A program made the translations under genes and the position numbers. Shown piece by piece: positions 55,186 to 64,000 of a stretch of DNA of 64,000 nucleotides. Source of the stretch: Streptomyces sp. SID12488 (lineage in GTDB: Bacteria > Actinomycetota > Actinomycetes > Streptomycetales > Streptomycetaceae). The DNA is taken from assembly GCF_010548275.1 (NCBI RefSeq), contig NZ_JAAGLT010000004.1, positions 62,001 through 126,000 of the forward strand, written 5' to 3'. Position 1 is the stretch's first letter; every line of letters begins with the position of its first letter. A model generated the notes under the pieces. It did not search any database. It saw only the letters and a list, made by a program, of their open reading frames with translations, and was not told the DNA's origin.

Positions 55186-57921
55186 TCAGCCGAAGATGCC
55201 TCCGTTGTTGCCACCGTTGCCGTTCGCGTTGCCATTGCTTTCTTCGTCGCTCTCCGTGGGCGAGGGACTGGATGTCACTCCACCGTCGGTAGAGCCTTCG
55301 TTCGTGCCGCCCGTATCGGTACCGGTACCGGTCCCTCCGGTGTCATCACAAGTGACGTCGAAGGGGCCGCAGCTCTCGCTCGGCGAGGGCGAGGGGGAGG
55401 GCTCGACCTCTTCCTCGGAAGGCGTCGGGCTCGGCGGCGGAGGCGGTTCCTCCGACTCCGTGACAGAGGGCGTCGGGCTCGGCAACGGGTCTTCGTCGAC
55501 GACCTCGCCGTAGGGCTGGGGAGTCGGGAAGTCCTTCACCGGCGTGCCCTTGAGCGCCTGTTCCATGTAGTCGTGCCAGATCTCGGCCGGGAACGAGGCA
55601 CCGTGGATCTTCTCCTGGCCACCCGTGCCGTACATCTCCAGGAACTCACGGTTCTTGTTGGTCTCGTCGTCGTCCATCCGGAACATGCTGATCGCGGTGG
55701 ACAGCTGCGGGGTGTAGCCGACGAACCAGGCCGACTTGTTGCCGTCGGTGGTACCGGTCTTACCGGCCACCTCACGGCCGGGCAGCTGGGCCGCCGTACC
55801 CGTTCCGTCGTCGACCACGGTCTTGAGGACGTCGGTGACGTTGTCGGCAACCTGGGCGGTGAACATCTGCTTGGCGTTGGCGATCTTCTCGTGCTCGAAG
55901 ATCGTGCCGTCCTTACTGGTGACCGTCTCGACCGAGTACGGAGTGTTCTGCTTGCCGCTGGCCGCAAAGGTCCCGTAGGCGCCTGCCATGCGGATCGCGC
56001 TCGGGTCCGAGGTACCGATCGAGAACGACGGGAAGTCGGCGCTGGCCAGGCTGCTGTCGAGCAGGCCGGCGTCGGTGGCGGACTCCCTGACCTTGTCCAG
56101 ACCGACATCCATACCGAGCTGGACGTAGGCGGAGTTGGCGGAGACCCGCATCGCCTCACGCAGGTCGACCCGGAAGCTGGGCGCGTTGTACGACTCGTCG
56201 CCGTCGTTGCGCTGCAGCCACTCCTTGTCGTCCTTGTCCTTCCAGACCGTGTTGTCGTAGTTCTTGATCTTCAGCTTGTTCTTGCCGCTGTAGATGCTGT
56301 CGGGGGAGACCTGGGTCCGCTCGTCCTGTGCCTGTGTCGCCCCCAGATCCGGATCCCGGACGCCCCACTTCATCGCTGCGGCGAGTACGAACGCCTTGAA
56401 TGTCGAGCCCACCTGGGCGCCCGTCGTGTCGGCGTTGTTGGTGAAGTGCTTGGTCGCGTCCTCACCGCCGTAGACGGCCTTGATCGCGCCTGTCGTCGGA
56501 TCGACGGATGCCCCGCCGAACTGGACGTACTTGTCGGTCTTCGGCCGCTTGTCGGTGTCGATGTTCGCCTTGCGAACATTCGTGACCGCCTTCTCCAACG
56601 CCTGGACCTTCTTCTTGTCGAAGGTCGTGTAGATCGAGTAGCCGCCCTGCTGCAGTTGGTTGGCGGTGATCCCGGTCTTGTCGGTGTTGTTGATGAGGTA
56701 GCCCTTGGCGAGGTCGACGAGGTAACCGACCTGGCCGCTCAGCGCGGTGTTGGAACGAGGGTTCTGCATCTTCGGGAAGGTCGTGTACTTGGCGCGCTCG
56801 ACCGCGGTCATGCGCCCGTCCTTGACCTCCTCGTCGAGGATCCACTTCCACCGGTACTCGGCCCGCTTGCGGTTGGCGTCAGGGGTGGCGTTCACGGGGT
56901 CGACGGACGGCGAGCCGGCCGGGTCGTAGTACGTGGCGCCCTTCAGCACCGCGGCCAGGAAGGCGCACTCGCTGGGGTTCAGGTCCTTGGCGTTCTTGTT
57001 GAAGTACGCGCGGGCCGCTGCCTGCATCCCGTAGGAGTCGCGGCCGTAGTAGGCGGTGTTCAGATAGCCGGCCATGATCTCCCTCTTGTCGACGTTGGTG
57101 CCGACCTTGATGGAGATGAACAGCTCCTTGAACTTCCGCGTGAGCGTCTGCGACTGGTCGTCCAGCCGGGCGTTCTTCACGTACTGCTGGGTGATCGTCG
57201 AACCACCCTGTGTCTGACCACCCTTGGCCATGTTGAACAGGGCACGGGCGATGCCCATCGGGTCGACACCGCTGTCGGTCTCGAACGTCTTGTTCTCGGC
57301 CGACATCACGGCGTAGCGCATCGCCGGGGGAATCTGCTCGTAGCCGATGATCTGGCGGTTCGTCTCGCCACCGGTCGCCACCATCTGGCTGCCGTCGGCC
57401 CAGTAGTAGACGTTGTTCTGGGCATTGGCGGCCTTCGCGACGTCCGGCACGCCCACCAGGGCGTAGCCGATGCCGGCCACCGCCACCAGGCTGCCGACGA
57501 AGCCGATGAACAGTCCCGTCACCTGCCGCCACGACGGCATCCAGCGGGCGACTCCGTACTTGCCCGCGCGCGGATAGTCGATGAAGCGCTTCTTGGGCGG
57601 AGGGCCCGCCGCACGGCCTCTGCCGCGCCCGGGCCCGTTCGGGCCGTTGGGACCACCGCGACGTCCGCCGCCCTCGGGCTCTCTGCGACGTGCGCCAGTA
57701 CTTCTCTGCGAGGCGCGCCGGGATTCGGCGCGGCCTCCGGACTGGCGCACTTCACCTTCCGCTCCGTAGGGACCCAACCCATAGGAATCCGATCCATAGG
57801 AGTCGGAAGGAGACTCGGTTGCGCCTCGCGGCGCCGCGCGGCGGCCGGAGGACGGGCCGCGTCGGGCCTCGGCACGTCCGCCTCCCTGCGGCTGCGGCGG
57901 TTTGCGACGGTGCTCGCTCAT
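55186..57921 (-). CDS. Bifunctional penicillin-binding protein (class A)
   Basis: This 911-residue protein has a cytoplasmic leader of about 130 Arg/Gly/Pro-rich residues, one membrane segment (about 134-157), a GT51 transglycosylase domain and a transpeptidase domain. The GT51 part has SAENKTFETDSGVD, with the catalytic Glu near 209, and GGSTITQQYVKN. The transpeptidase has SxxK in GSTFKAF, SxN in VSANSAYV and KTGTTDG. A Pro/Ser/Thr/Glu-rich and Gly/Asn tail follows. It polymerises and cross-links peptidoglycan outside the membrane. The ATG at 57921 follows AAGGAGTAATCGTTCG. It is divergent from the PadR-ino1 pair. Confidence 0.96.
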   Translation of the reverse strand: MSEHRRKPPQPQGGGRAEARRGPSSGRRAAPRGATESPSDSYGSDSYGLGPYGAEGEVRQSGGRAESRRASQRSTGARRREPEGGGRRGGPNGPNGPGRGRGRAAGPPPKKRFIDYPRAGKYGVARWMPSWRQVTGLFIGFVGSLVAVAGIGYALVGVPDVAKAANAQNNVYYWADGSQMVATGGETNRQIIGYEQIPPAMRYAVMSAENKTFETDSGVDPMGIARALFNMAKGGQTQGGSTITQQYVKNARLDDQSQTLTRKFKELFISIKVGTNVDKREIMAGYLNTAYYGRDSYGMQAAARAYFNKNAKDLNPSECAFLAAVLKGATYYDPAGSPSVDPVNATPDANRKRAEYRWKWILDEEVKDGRMTAVERAKYTTFPKMQNPRSNTALSGQVGYLVDLAKGYLINNTDKTGITANQLQQGGYSIYTTFDKKKVQALEKAVTNVRKANIDTDKRPKTDKYVQFGGASVDPTTGAIKAVYGGEDATKHFTNNADTTGAQVGSTFKAFVLAAAMKWGVRDPDLGATQAQDERTQVSPDSIYSGKNKLKIKNYDNTVWKDKDDKEWLQRNDGDESYNAPSFRVDLREAMRVSANSAYVQLGMDVGLDKVRESATDAGLLDSSLASADFPSFSIGTSDPSAIRMAGAYGTFAASGKQNTPYSVETVTSKDGTIFEHEKIANAKQMFTAQVADNVTDVLKTVVDDGTGTAAQLPGREVAGKTGTTDGNKSAWFVGYTPQLSTAISMFRMDDDETNKNREFLEMYGTGGQEKIHGASFPAEIWHDYMEQALKGTPVKDFPTPQPYGEVVDEDPLPSPTPSVTESEEPPPPPSPTPSEEEVEPSPSPSPSESCGPFDVTCDDTGGTGTGTDTGGTNEGSTDGGVTSSPSPTESDEESNGNANGNGGNNGGIFG

Positions 57922-58305
57922 CGAACGATTACTCCTTGGGCAGGCGCATCCGTGCGCGCCTGGAAACGGCGACTGGTTTCCGGTCCCCCCAAAGTACGGA
58001 TGCGGCCGGGTTCGCATTCATCCGTACGGCACCGAGCACGACGACGTCCCCAAACGTCACTCGGTTCCCGGTGGACTGCATGGCGCACAGACTACGCACC
58101 GTCAAAACCCGCCCAGCCCCGAAGTTCACCCCAAACCAGGCAACTTGCTTCCTACGAATCGGTGATGTGATCCCGTTCACGACCTCCCCTCTTGTCGCAT
58201 GCGCAGGGCCGTTCTATCGTCTAGATGTATCGAGTCGATACATCAGCTCGGCATAAACAGTGCCGGAGACCGTCACGGTGGGACCGTGGGAGAAGGGAGG
58301 CGACG
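57922..58305. other. Divergent promoter region with PadR operator
   Basis: These 384 bases carry promoters for the PBP gene and the PadR gene. The only outstanding site is the 21-base palindrome at 58224-58244, about 60 bases before padR. I see no other gene or RNA. Confidence 0.55.
58224..58244. promoter_or_regulatory. 21-base palindrome, likely PadR operator
   Basis: GATGTATCGA (58224-58233) and TCGATACATC (58235-58244) are perfect arms around one central G. It ends 61 bases before the padR ATG. PadR proteins bind palindromes with ATGT/ACAT ends, so this is probably an autoregulatory operator and may also serve the divergent PBP gene. Confidence 0.75.
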
Positions 58306-58992
58306 ATGAGCCGGCGTGCCGGGATCCTCGAGTTCGCCATCCTCGGCCTGCTCCGCGAGTCCCCGATGCATGGCTATGAGCTGCGCAAACGACTCAATAC
58401 GTCACTGGGTGTGTTCCGCGCCTTCAGCTACGGCACGCTGTACCCCTGCCTCAAGACGCTGGTCGCGAGCGGCTGGTTGATCGAGGAGCCTGGCAGTGCG
58501 CCCGAGGACGTGGTCGCCGCTTCGCTCACAGGGCGCCGCGCCAAGATCGTCTATCGGTTGACGGCGGAAGGTAAGGAGCACTTCGAGGAGCTGCTCTCAC
58601 AGACGGGCCCGGACGCGTACGAGGACGAGCACTTCGCCGCTCGTTTCGCCTTCTTCGGACAGACGTCCCGCGATGTACGCATGCGCGTGCTCGAGGGTCG
58701 CCGCGGTCGGCTGGAGGAGCGTCTGGAGAAAATGGGCGCCTCTCTGGCGCGCACCCGGGAGCGCCTCGACGACTACACCCTTGAGCTCCAGCGCCACGGA
58801 ATGGAGTCCGTGGAGCGCGAAGTGCGCTGGCTGAACGAGCTCATCGAGAGCGAGCGGGCCGGTCGGGACCTCAAAGGTGCCGTTTCCGGGGAGCCCGACT
58901 CGCAGGACACCACATCTGGAGCGTCGGGCGGCCTGCCCCGGTCCCGGGAGGACGACTCCCGGACCGGTCCGTCCGACGACACCGCCACGTGA
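58306..58992 (+). CDS. PadR family transcriptional regulator
   Basis: This 228-residue regulator has the N-terminal PadR winged helix (MSRRAGILEFAILGLLRESPMHGYELRKRLNTSLGVFRAFSYGTLYPCLKTLVASGWL) and a C-terminal coiled-coil dimerisation part (RGRLEERLEKMGASLARTRERLDDYTLELQRH). It ends in an acidic/Ser-rich tail. The ATG at 58306 follows GAAGGGAGGCGACG. It starts 42 bases before ino1 and is probably its co-transcribed regulator. The palindrome at 58224-58244 lies in its promoter. Confidence 0.93.
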   Translation: MSRRAGILEFAILGLLRESPMHGYELRKRLNTSLGVFRAFSYGTLYPCLKTLVASGWLIEEPGSAPEDVVAASLTGRRAKIVYRLTAEGKEHFEELLSQTGPDAYEDEHFAARFAFFGQTSRDVRMRVLEGRRGRLEERLEKMGASLARTRERLDDYTLELQRHGMESVEREVRWLNELIESERAGRDLKGAVSGEPDSQDTTSGASGGLPRSREDDSRTGPSDDTAT

Positions 58993-59034
58993 GGGCCGCT
59001 CAGGTCCTCACTCGTACACACAGGGAGCAACCGA

Positions 59035-60117
59035 ATGGGTTCCATTCGCGTAGCCGTCGTCGGCGTGGGCAACTGCGCCGCGTCACTGGTACAGGGAGTC
59101 GAGTACTACAAGGACGCCGATCCGGCGGCCAGGGTCCCGGGCCTCATGCACGTGCAGTTCGGGGAGTACCACGTCCGTGACGTGGAGTTCGTCGCCGCGT
59201 TCGACGTCGACGCGAAGAAGGTCGGTCTCGACCTCGCGGATGCCATCGGCGCCTCCGAGAACAACACCATCAAGATCTGCGACGTCCCCTCCACGGGCGT
59301 GACCGTCCAGCGCGGCCACACCCTCGACGGGCTCGGCAAGTACTACCGCGAGACCATCGAGGAGTCCGACCAGGACCCGGTCGACATCACCCAGGTCCTC
59401 AGGGACAAGCAGGTCGACGTCCTCGTCTGCTACCTCCCCGTGGGTTCCGAGGTCGCGGCGAAGTTCTACGCCCAGTGCGCCATCGACGCCAAGGTCGCCT
59501 TCGTCAACGCCCTCCCGGTCTTCATCGCCGGCACCAAGGAGTGGGCGGACAAGTTCACCGAGGCGGGCGTCCCGATCGTCGGCGACGACATCAAGTCGCA
59601 GGTCGGCGCCACGATCACGCACCGCGTGATGGCGAAGCTGTTCGAGGACCGGGGCGTGGTCCTGGACCGCACGATGCAGCTGAACGTCGGCGGCAACATG
59701 GACTTCAAGAACATGCTCGAGCGCGAGCGCCTGGAGTCCAAGAAGATCTCCAAGACGCAGGCCGTCACCTCCCAGATCCGCGACCGCGATCTGGGCGCCG
59801 ACAACGTCCACATCGGCCCGTCGGACTACGTGGCCTGGCTCGACGACCGCAAGTGGGCGTACGTCCGCCTTGAGGGCCGCGCGTTCGGCGACGTCCCGCT
59901 GAACCTGGAGTACAAGCTGGAGGTCTGGGACTCCCCGAACTCCGCCGGCGTCATCATCGACGCCGTGCGTGCCGCGAAGATCGCCAAGGACCGCGGCATC
60001 GGCGGCCCGATCCTCTCCGCGTCGAGCTACTTCATGAAGTCCCCGCCAGTCCAGTACTACGACGACGAGGCACGGGAGAACGTCGAGAAGTTCATCAAGG
60101 GCGAAGTCGAGCGCTGA
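59035..60117 (+). CDS. ino1: Inositol-3-phosphate synthase
   Basis: This 360-residue NAD+-dependent enzyme converts glucose 6-phosphate to inositol 3-phosphate, the first step to mycothiol and phosphatidylinositol in actinobacteria. The dinucleotide loop is [18 protein letters not shown], and [40 protein letters not shown] and [16 protein letters not shown] are MIPS signatures. It is the short bacterial/archaeal form. It follows padR by 42 bases and ends at a strong hairpin at 60169-60201. Confidence 0.98.
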   Translation: MGSIRVAVVGVGNCAASLVQGVEYYKDADPAARVPGLMHVQFGEYHVRDVEFVAAFDVDAKKVGLDLADAIGASENNTIKICDVPSTGVTVQRGHTLDGLGKYYRETIEESDQDPVDITQVLRDKQVDVLVCYLPVGSEVAAKFYAQCAIDAKVAFVNALPVFIAGTKEWADKFTEAGVPIVGDDIKSQVGATITHRVMAKLFEDRGVVLDRTMQLNVGGNMDFKNMLERERLESKKISKTQAVTSQIRDRDLGADNVHIGPSDYVAWLDDRKWAYVRLEGRAFGDVPLNLEYKLEVWDSPNSAGVIIDAVRAAKIAKDRGIGGPILSASSYFMKSPPVQYYDDEARENVEKFIKGEVER

Positions 60118-60168
60118 GCGGAGTCCAGCGCCGGTCGAGCCCCAACAGGCTTGTCGCTCCTGCCCGTC

Positions 60169-60201
60169 GAGGGTCCCCGGGTCATCCGCCCGGGGACCCT
60201 C
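60169..60201 (+). terminator. ino1 terminator hairpin
   Basis: GAGGGTCCCCGGG (60169-60181) and CCCGGGGACCCTC (60189-60201) form a 13-base stem with a 7-base loop, ending 22 bases before the next start codon. Confidence 0.88.
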
Positions 60202-60223
60202 CTCGTATGTGAGGCTGTGCCCC

Positions 60224-61486
60224 ATGGCTGTCGTGCGTGACCTGCGGGTACTCCTGCGTCTGAGCAACTTCCGGCGGCTGCTCGCCGTACGGCTGCTCTC
60301 CCAGGGCGCCGACGGCGTCTTCCAGGTCGCACTCGCCGCGTACGTCGTCTTCTCGCCGGAGAAGCAGACCTCGCCGGCCGCGATCGCCTCCGCGATGGCG
60401 GTTCTGCTCCTGCCGTACTCCCTGGTCGGCCCCTTCGCGGGCGTCCTGCTGGACCGCTGGCGGCGCCGACAGGTCTTCCTGTACGGCAATCTGCTGCGCG
60501 CCCTGCTGGCCTGCGTGACGGCTGTCCTGATGCTGAGCCATGTCCCCGACTGGCTCTTCTACGTCTCCGCTCTCTGCGTCACCGCCGTCAACCGCTTCGT
60601 CCTGGCCGGGCTCTCGGCGTCCCTGCCGCGCGTGGTCGACGACGAGCGCCTGGTGATCGCCAACTCGCTCTCCCCGACAGCCGGCACCCTGGCTGCCACG
60701 GCGGGCGGCGGACTCGCCTTCGTCGTACGAATCGCCGCCTCCGGCTCGGACGCCGCGGTGGTCCTCCTGGGCGCGGCCCTCTACCTCTGTGCGTCGCTCG
60801 CCTCCCTCCGCCTCGACCGGGAACTACTCGGCCCCGAACCCGAGTTGGTGCAGCCCCGGCTGGGGGCGGCGCTCACCGGCACCGCGCGCGGTCTGGCGGC
60901 AGGTGTACGGCACCTTGCCGCACCCGGGCGCCGGGAGGCGGCCTGGTCGCTGGCCGCCATGACGCTGATGCGGTTCTGCTACGGCGCCCTGACGGTCATG
61001 GTGCTGATGCTCTGCCGGTACGCCTGGTCGGACGGCTCCGACGACGGGCTGGCCCTGCTGGGCCTCGCCGTGGGCATCTCCGGGGCGGGCTTCTTCGTCG
61101 CGGCCGTACTGACACCGTCGGCGGCCGGACGGTTCGGCCCCGGCGGCTGGATCGTGGTGTGCGCCGGAGCGGCGGCGATCCTGGTGCCCGGGCTCGGCCT
61201 GGCATTCGCCGAGGTGCCCATGCTGATCGCGGCGTTCGTCCTCGGCCTCGTCACCCAGGGCTCGAAGATCGCTACGGACACGATCGTCCAATCCTCGGTC
61301 GACGACGGCTTCCGCGGCCGGATCTTCTCCGTCTACGACGTCCTGTTCAACGTCGCCTTCGTCGGCGCGGCCGGGGTGGCGGCCCTGATGCTGCCCTCCG
61401 ACGGCCGCTCGGTGCCCCTCTTGGTCACGATCGCCGTTATCTACGGGGCAATTGCTATGACTATGGCCCGCTTTGAACGTCGGTAA
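60224..61486 (+). CDS. MFS transporter
   Basis: This 420-residue membrane protein has about twelve hydrophobic segments. The cytoplasmic loop LLDRWRRRQVFLYGNLLRA resembles the conserved loop between segments 2 and 3 of drug:proton antiporters. Family members export small molecules, but nothing shows the substrate. ATG 60224 is used; a GTG at 60209 is possible. It follows the ino1 terminator on the same strand, and may be transcribed separately from a promoter in the short gap. Confidence 0.87.
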   Translation: MAVVRDLRVLLRLSNFRRLLAVRLLSQGADGVFQVALAAYVVFSPEKQTSPAAIASAMAVLLLPYSLVGPFAGVLLDRWRRRQVFLYGNLLRALLACVTAVLMLSHVPDWLFYVSALCVTAVNRFVLAGLSASLPRVVDDERLVIANSLSPTAGTLAATAGGGLAFVVRIAASGSDAAVVLLGAALYLCASLASLRLDRELLGPEPELVQPRLGAALTGTARGLAAGVRHLAAPGRREAAWSLAAMTLMRFCYGALTVMVLMLCRYAWSDGSDDGLALLGLAVGISGAGFFVAAVLTPSAAGRFGPGGWIVVCAGAAAILVPGLGLAFAEVPMLIAAFVLGLVTQGSKIATDTIVQSSVDDGFRGRIFSVYDVLFNVAFVGAAGVAALMLPSDGRSVPLLVTIAVIYGAIAMTMARFERR

Positions 61487-61602
61487 GTGTCACATGAAGG
61501 CCACAGAGCCTCTCTGAGGTACAGAGTTGTCAGTGGGTCCCGGTAATTTACGTGCGTCTTACTTCACGCCAAGCGCACCCATACCCAAGGGGGACCCCCG
61601 AA

Positions 61603-62052
61603 GTGACCACTCCGCCACAGGACCAGAACCCGAACACCCCTGCTCCCGTCGAGCCGACGGCTCCCCAGCAGCCGTACCCGCCGCACCAGGGTGGCCCGTT
61701 CCAGGGAGTTCCGGTCCCGCCGCCCGCGCCGACCAACCGCTTCAGCAAGAAGCTGCTGCGCATAGGCGTGTTCATCGTTGTCGCGATAGCCATCGCCGGC
61801 GGCAAGTGGTACTTCGGTCAGAGTGACGCGGAGACGACGTCCGTGGGCGCGTGCATGCACAACGACGGTACGGAAAAGGAGCCCGACCTCAACGAAGTCG
61901 GCTGCACCTCCAGCGACGCCCAGTACAAGGTTGTCCAGAAGTTCGACAACAGCAGCGACGCCGACAAGTGCGAGGCCGTCACGGACTCGACGATCGCCTA
62001 CTACCAGCAGGGCAGTAGCCACGACGTCGTGCTCTGCCTCAAGGAAGTCTGA
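61603..62052 (+). CDS. LppU/SCO3897-like membrane-anchored protein
   Basis: This 149-residue protein has a Pro/Gln-rich N-terminus of about 55 residues, one membrane segment (LLRIGVFIVVAIAIAGGKWYF) and an extracellular domain of about 75 residues with four Cys (SVGACMHND, EVGCTSS, DKCEAV, VVLCLKEV), suggesting two disulfides. The GTG at 61603 is preceded at a distance by AAGGGGGACC. It resembles the streptomycete LppU/SCO3897 family, of unknown function. Its end meets a parS palindrome at 62076-62107. Confidence 0.8.
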   Translation: MTTPPQDQNPNTPAPVEPTAPQQPYPPHQGGPFQGVPVPPPAPTNRFSKKLLRIGVFIVVAIAIAGGKWYFGQSDAETTSVGACMHNDGTEKEPDLNEVGCTSSDAQYKVVQKFDNSSDADKCEAVTDSTIAYYQQGSSHDVVLCLKEV

Positions 62053-62075
62053 GCAAGCAACAGCACACATGCGCG

Positions 62076-62148
62076 GTGGGCGGTGTTTCACGTGAAACAC
62101 CGCCCACTGTCTGTTCCGGCGCGATGTTTCACGTGAAACATCGCGCCG
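62076..62148. terminator. Two parS-bearing palindromes between convergent genes
   Basis: Two perfect 32-base palindromes, at 62076-62107 and 62117-62148, each surround an exact parS (62085-62098 and 62126-62139). The parS starts are 41 bases apart. One palindrome lies after the LppU-like gene and the other after the CCA-family gene, as expected of a pair of terminators facing convergent genes, with ParB sites built into both. Confidence 0.85.
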
Positions 62149-62157
62149 TTTCACGCC

Positions 62158-63600
62158 TCAGCCCTGCTCGGCCCACCACTCCTTGAGCGCCGCCACCGCT
62201 GCCTCTCGCTCCATCGGCCCGTTCTCAAGCCGCAGTTCCAGCAGGAACTTGTACGCCTGCCCGATCGCCGGACCGGGCCTGACGCCCAGGATCTCCATGA
62301 TCTGGTTGCCGTCGAGGTCGGGCCGGATCGAGTCCAGCTCCTCCTGCTCCTGGAGCTCGGCGATGCGCTGCTCCAGGCCGTCGTACGCACGCGAAAGCGC
62401 TGCGGCCCTGCGCTTGTTCCGCGTGGTGCAGTCCGAGCGGGTCAGCTTGTGGAGGCGGTCGAGGAGGGGGCCGCCGTCACGGACATAGCGGCGAACCGCC
62501 GAGTCCGTCCATTCTCCGGTGCCGTACCCGTGGAAGCGCAGGTGGAGTTCGACCAGACGTGAGACGTCCTTCACCAGCTCGTTGGAGTACTTGAGCGCCG
62601 TCATCCGCTTCTTGGTCATCTTCGCCCCGACCACCTCGTGGTGGTGGAACGAGACCCGCCCGTCCTCCTCGAAGCGCCGCGTGCGCGGCTTGCCGATGTC
62701 GTGCAGCAGCGCGGCAATCCGGAGAACGAGGTCGGGGCCGTCCTTCTCCAGCTCGATCGCCTGCTCCAGGACGATCAGCGAGTGCTCGTAGACATCCTTG
62801 TGCCGGTGGTGCTCGTCGCGCTCCAGGCGCAGGGCCGGCAGCTCGGGCAGTACGTGGTCGGCGAGGCCGGTGTCCACCAGCAGCGTCAGGCCCTTGCGCG
62901 GGTGCGGGGACAGGATCAGCTTGTTCAGCTCGTCCCGTACCCGCTCCGCCGAGACGATCTCGATGCGGCCGGCCATGTCGGTCATGGCGGTGACGACCTC
63001 GGGGGCCACCTCGAAGTCGAGCTGGGCGGCGAACCGCGCGGCCCGCATCATCCGCAGCGGGTCGTCGGAGAAGGAGTCCTCGGGCGTGCCCGGCGTGCGC
63101 AGCACCCGCCGTGCCAGGTCCTCACGTCCGCCGTGCGGATCGATGAACACCTTCTCCGGCAGTGCCACGGCCATCGCGTTCACCGTGAAGTCACGCCGGA
63201 CGAGGTCCTCCTCGATGGAGTCGCCGTACGACACCTCGGGCTTGCGCGAGGTCCTGTCGTACGCCTCCGACCGGTAGGTCGTCATCTCGATCTGGAAGCC
63301 GTCCTTCTGCGCCCCGACCGTCCCGAAGGCGATCCCGACTTCCCACACCGCGTCCGCCCAGGGCCGGACGATCTTCAGTACGTCCTCGGGGCGGGCGTCT
63401 GTCGTGAAGTCCAGGTCGTTGCCGAGCCGGTCCAGCAGGGCATCCCGGACCGAGCCGCCGACCAGGGCGAGCGCGAAGCCGGCGTCCTGGAAACGGCGGG
63501 CAAGGTCGTCGGCGACCGGGGCCACCCGCAGCAGCTCACTCACCGCGTGGTGCTGCACCTGACTCAGGGCACTGGCATTGTCTTCGTTGGCGTTCGGCAC
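62158..63600 (-). CDS. CCA tRNA nucleotidyltransferase/poly(A) polymerase family enzyme
   Basis: This 480-residue class II nucleotidyltransferase has the catalytic head VGGSVRDALLDRLGNDLDFTTDARPE (metal-binding DxD), RRDFTVNAMA, the DDPLRMMRAARFAAQLDF neck motif, and a C-terminal HD phosphohydrolase domain (ALLHDIGKPRTR with FHHHEVVGAKM). This is a bacterial CCA-adding enzyme with HD domain; the streptomycete orthologue has been described as CCA transferase. It adds or repairs the 3' CCA of tRNA. The ATG at 63600 is the best start visible. Confidence 0.95.
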   Translation of the reverse strand: MPNANEDNASALSQVQHHAVSELLRVAPVADDLARRFQDAGFALALVGGSVRDALLDRLGNDLDFTTDARPEDVLKIVRPWADAVWEVGIAFGTVGAQKDGFQIEMTTYRSEAYDRTSRKPEVSYGDSIEEDLVRRDFTVNAMAVALPEKVFIDPHGGREDLARRVLRTPGTPEDSFSDDPLRMMRAARFAAQLDFEVAPEVVTAMTDMAGRIEIVSAERVRDELNKLILSPHPRKGLTLLVDTGLADHVLPELPALRLERDEHHRHKDVYEHSLIVLEQAIELEKDGPDLVLRIAALLHDIGKPRTRRFEEDGRVSFHHHEVVGAKMTKKRMTALKYSNELVKDVSRLVELHLRFHGYGTGEWTDSAVRRYVRDGGPLLDRLHKLTRSDCTTRNKRRAAALSRAYDGLEQRIAELQEQEELDSIRPDLDGNQIMEILGVRPGPAIGQAYKFLLELRLENGPMEREAAVAALKEWWAEQG

Positions 63601-63819
63601 AACAGAAAAGATTACGTGGCCCGGGCGACGGCCCGCGCCTCCATAAAACGTCCACGCACTCCGCAGGGGACTCCTCCGTCAATACGCGCACATAGAGGAC
63701 AGCCGGCCGGTGTTCCACGATCTTGTGGAGCAGTCCGCGGCACTTCCCCTCAGCGCGCATCGTTACCATGCGTGGACGCACATTCCGACGACCACTGACG
63801 ACGAGGGACGGGCGAACGC

Positions 63820-64000
63820 GTGGCCGAGGCGGCAGACTTCCCGGGGCTGACTCCCTCTCCCGCGCGCCGGTGGCTCCGGCGAGCCGGAGTGCTGCTCACA
63901 GGGGCGCCCCTGCTGGCCGGTCTGCTTCAACTACCCGCCGGACAGCCCGCTTATGCCGCGGGGTCCGACCCCGTGGTCGTCTCCATCGATTCGCTCACGC
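63820..64000 (+). CDS. DUF6049-like secreted protein, N-terminal part (cut by window edge)
   Basis: The first 60 residues of a protein run beyond the window. It starts at GTG 63820 after GAGGGACGGGCG and opens with VAEAADFPGLTPSPARRWLR, then a signal peptide core (AGVLLTGAPLLAGLLQLPA) ending at an AYA-A cleavage-like site, followed by GSDPVVVSIDSLT. The position next to the CCA-family gene and the opening fit the streptomycete DUF6049 family, large surface proteins next to a MurJ-like gene. Divergent from the CCA gene. Confidence 0.75.
   Translation, partial: MAEAADFPGLTPSPARRWLRRAGVLLTGAPLLAGLLQLPAGQPAYAAGSDPVVVSIDSLT

Noticed and set aside
55135..58170. 1011-residue plus-strand open frame starting MFHVKH
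   Set aside because: Begins in parS and is antisense to the PBP gene; the MFHVK start is a by-product of the parS sequence.

Overview
The window is high-GC actinobacterial DNA, almost certainly from a Streptomyces chromosome and close to the replication origin. Three things point there. First, the gene set: the sporulation pair ssgA/ssgR, a fused cydDC, femX, bacterial-type ino1 and the rpsF-ssb-rpsR-rplI cluster beside dnaB. From memory, this order matches the S. coelicolor stretch running from serS towards oriC. Second, there are fifteen parS sites (GTTTCACGTGAAAC; twelve exact, three with one mismatch), nearly all intergenic and mostly paired. Third, there are DnaA-box clusters upstream of kptA and dnaB. 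The ribosomal-protein operon and dnaB lie on the minus strand, and pairs of parS sites are more frequent towards the right, so oriC probably lies beyond the right edge.

Layout. 1-13 kb: the 3' end of serS, a Cof-type HAD phosphatase, a four-gene ABC-2 transporter operon (two ATPases, two permeases), an M24 peptidase-like protein, an EphD-like alpha/beta-hydrolase/SDR fusion, kptA, an LLM oxidoreductase, a second HAD and a LytM-type M23 protein. 12-21 kb: an orphan GAF sensor kinase, then cydA-cydB-cydDC behind a Rex operator, then a HisC-family aminotransferase. 22-30 kb: a LacI regulator, a PPP-like phosphatase, a two-TM protein, a frameshifted Nudix-like gene, a TerD-VWA protein, and thiC under a TPP riboswitch whose variable P3 arm carries two near-perfect parS sites. 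30-43 kb: a YibE/F membrane protein with a His/Gly-rich N-terminus, ssgA/ssgR, small membrane proteins, a PtpA-PLP-lyase pair, LysR, Nudix, a long flavohemoprotein, a frameshifted HAD, acetyltransferases, and a deletion scar joining the stumps of a divergent MFS/MarR pair. 43-64 kb: a serine hydrolase, dnaB, a MATE transporter, rplI-rpsR-ssb-rpsF, femX with an alanine-racemase-like partner, a GT87-like protein, a bifunctional penicillin-binding protein, padR-ino1 behind a 21-bp palindrome, an MFS protein, an LppU/SCO3897-like protein, a CCA/poly(A) polymerase-family gene and the start of a DUF6049-like gene.

Themes. Respiration (cyd, flavohemoprotein), envelope and division (ssgA, femX, PBP, LytM, ino1) and replication (dnaB, ssb) sit together, as usual near a streptomycete origin. 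The most unusual feature is how parS sites are built into other elements: hairpin-like palindromes at gene ends, the cydDC start codon, and a riboswitch arm. Two loci have single-base frameshifts next to short G/C runs (mutation or base-call error), whereas the MFS/MarR locus shows a real deletion. No insertion sequence, prophage, CRISPR array, tRNA or rRNA was seen. All family assignments come from reading motifs; no database search was run.
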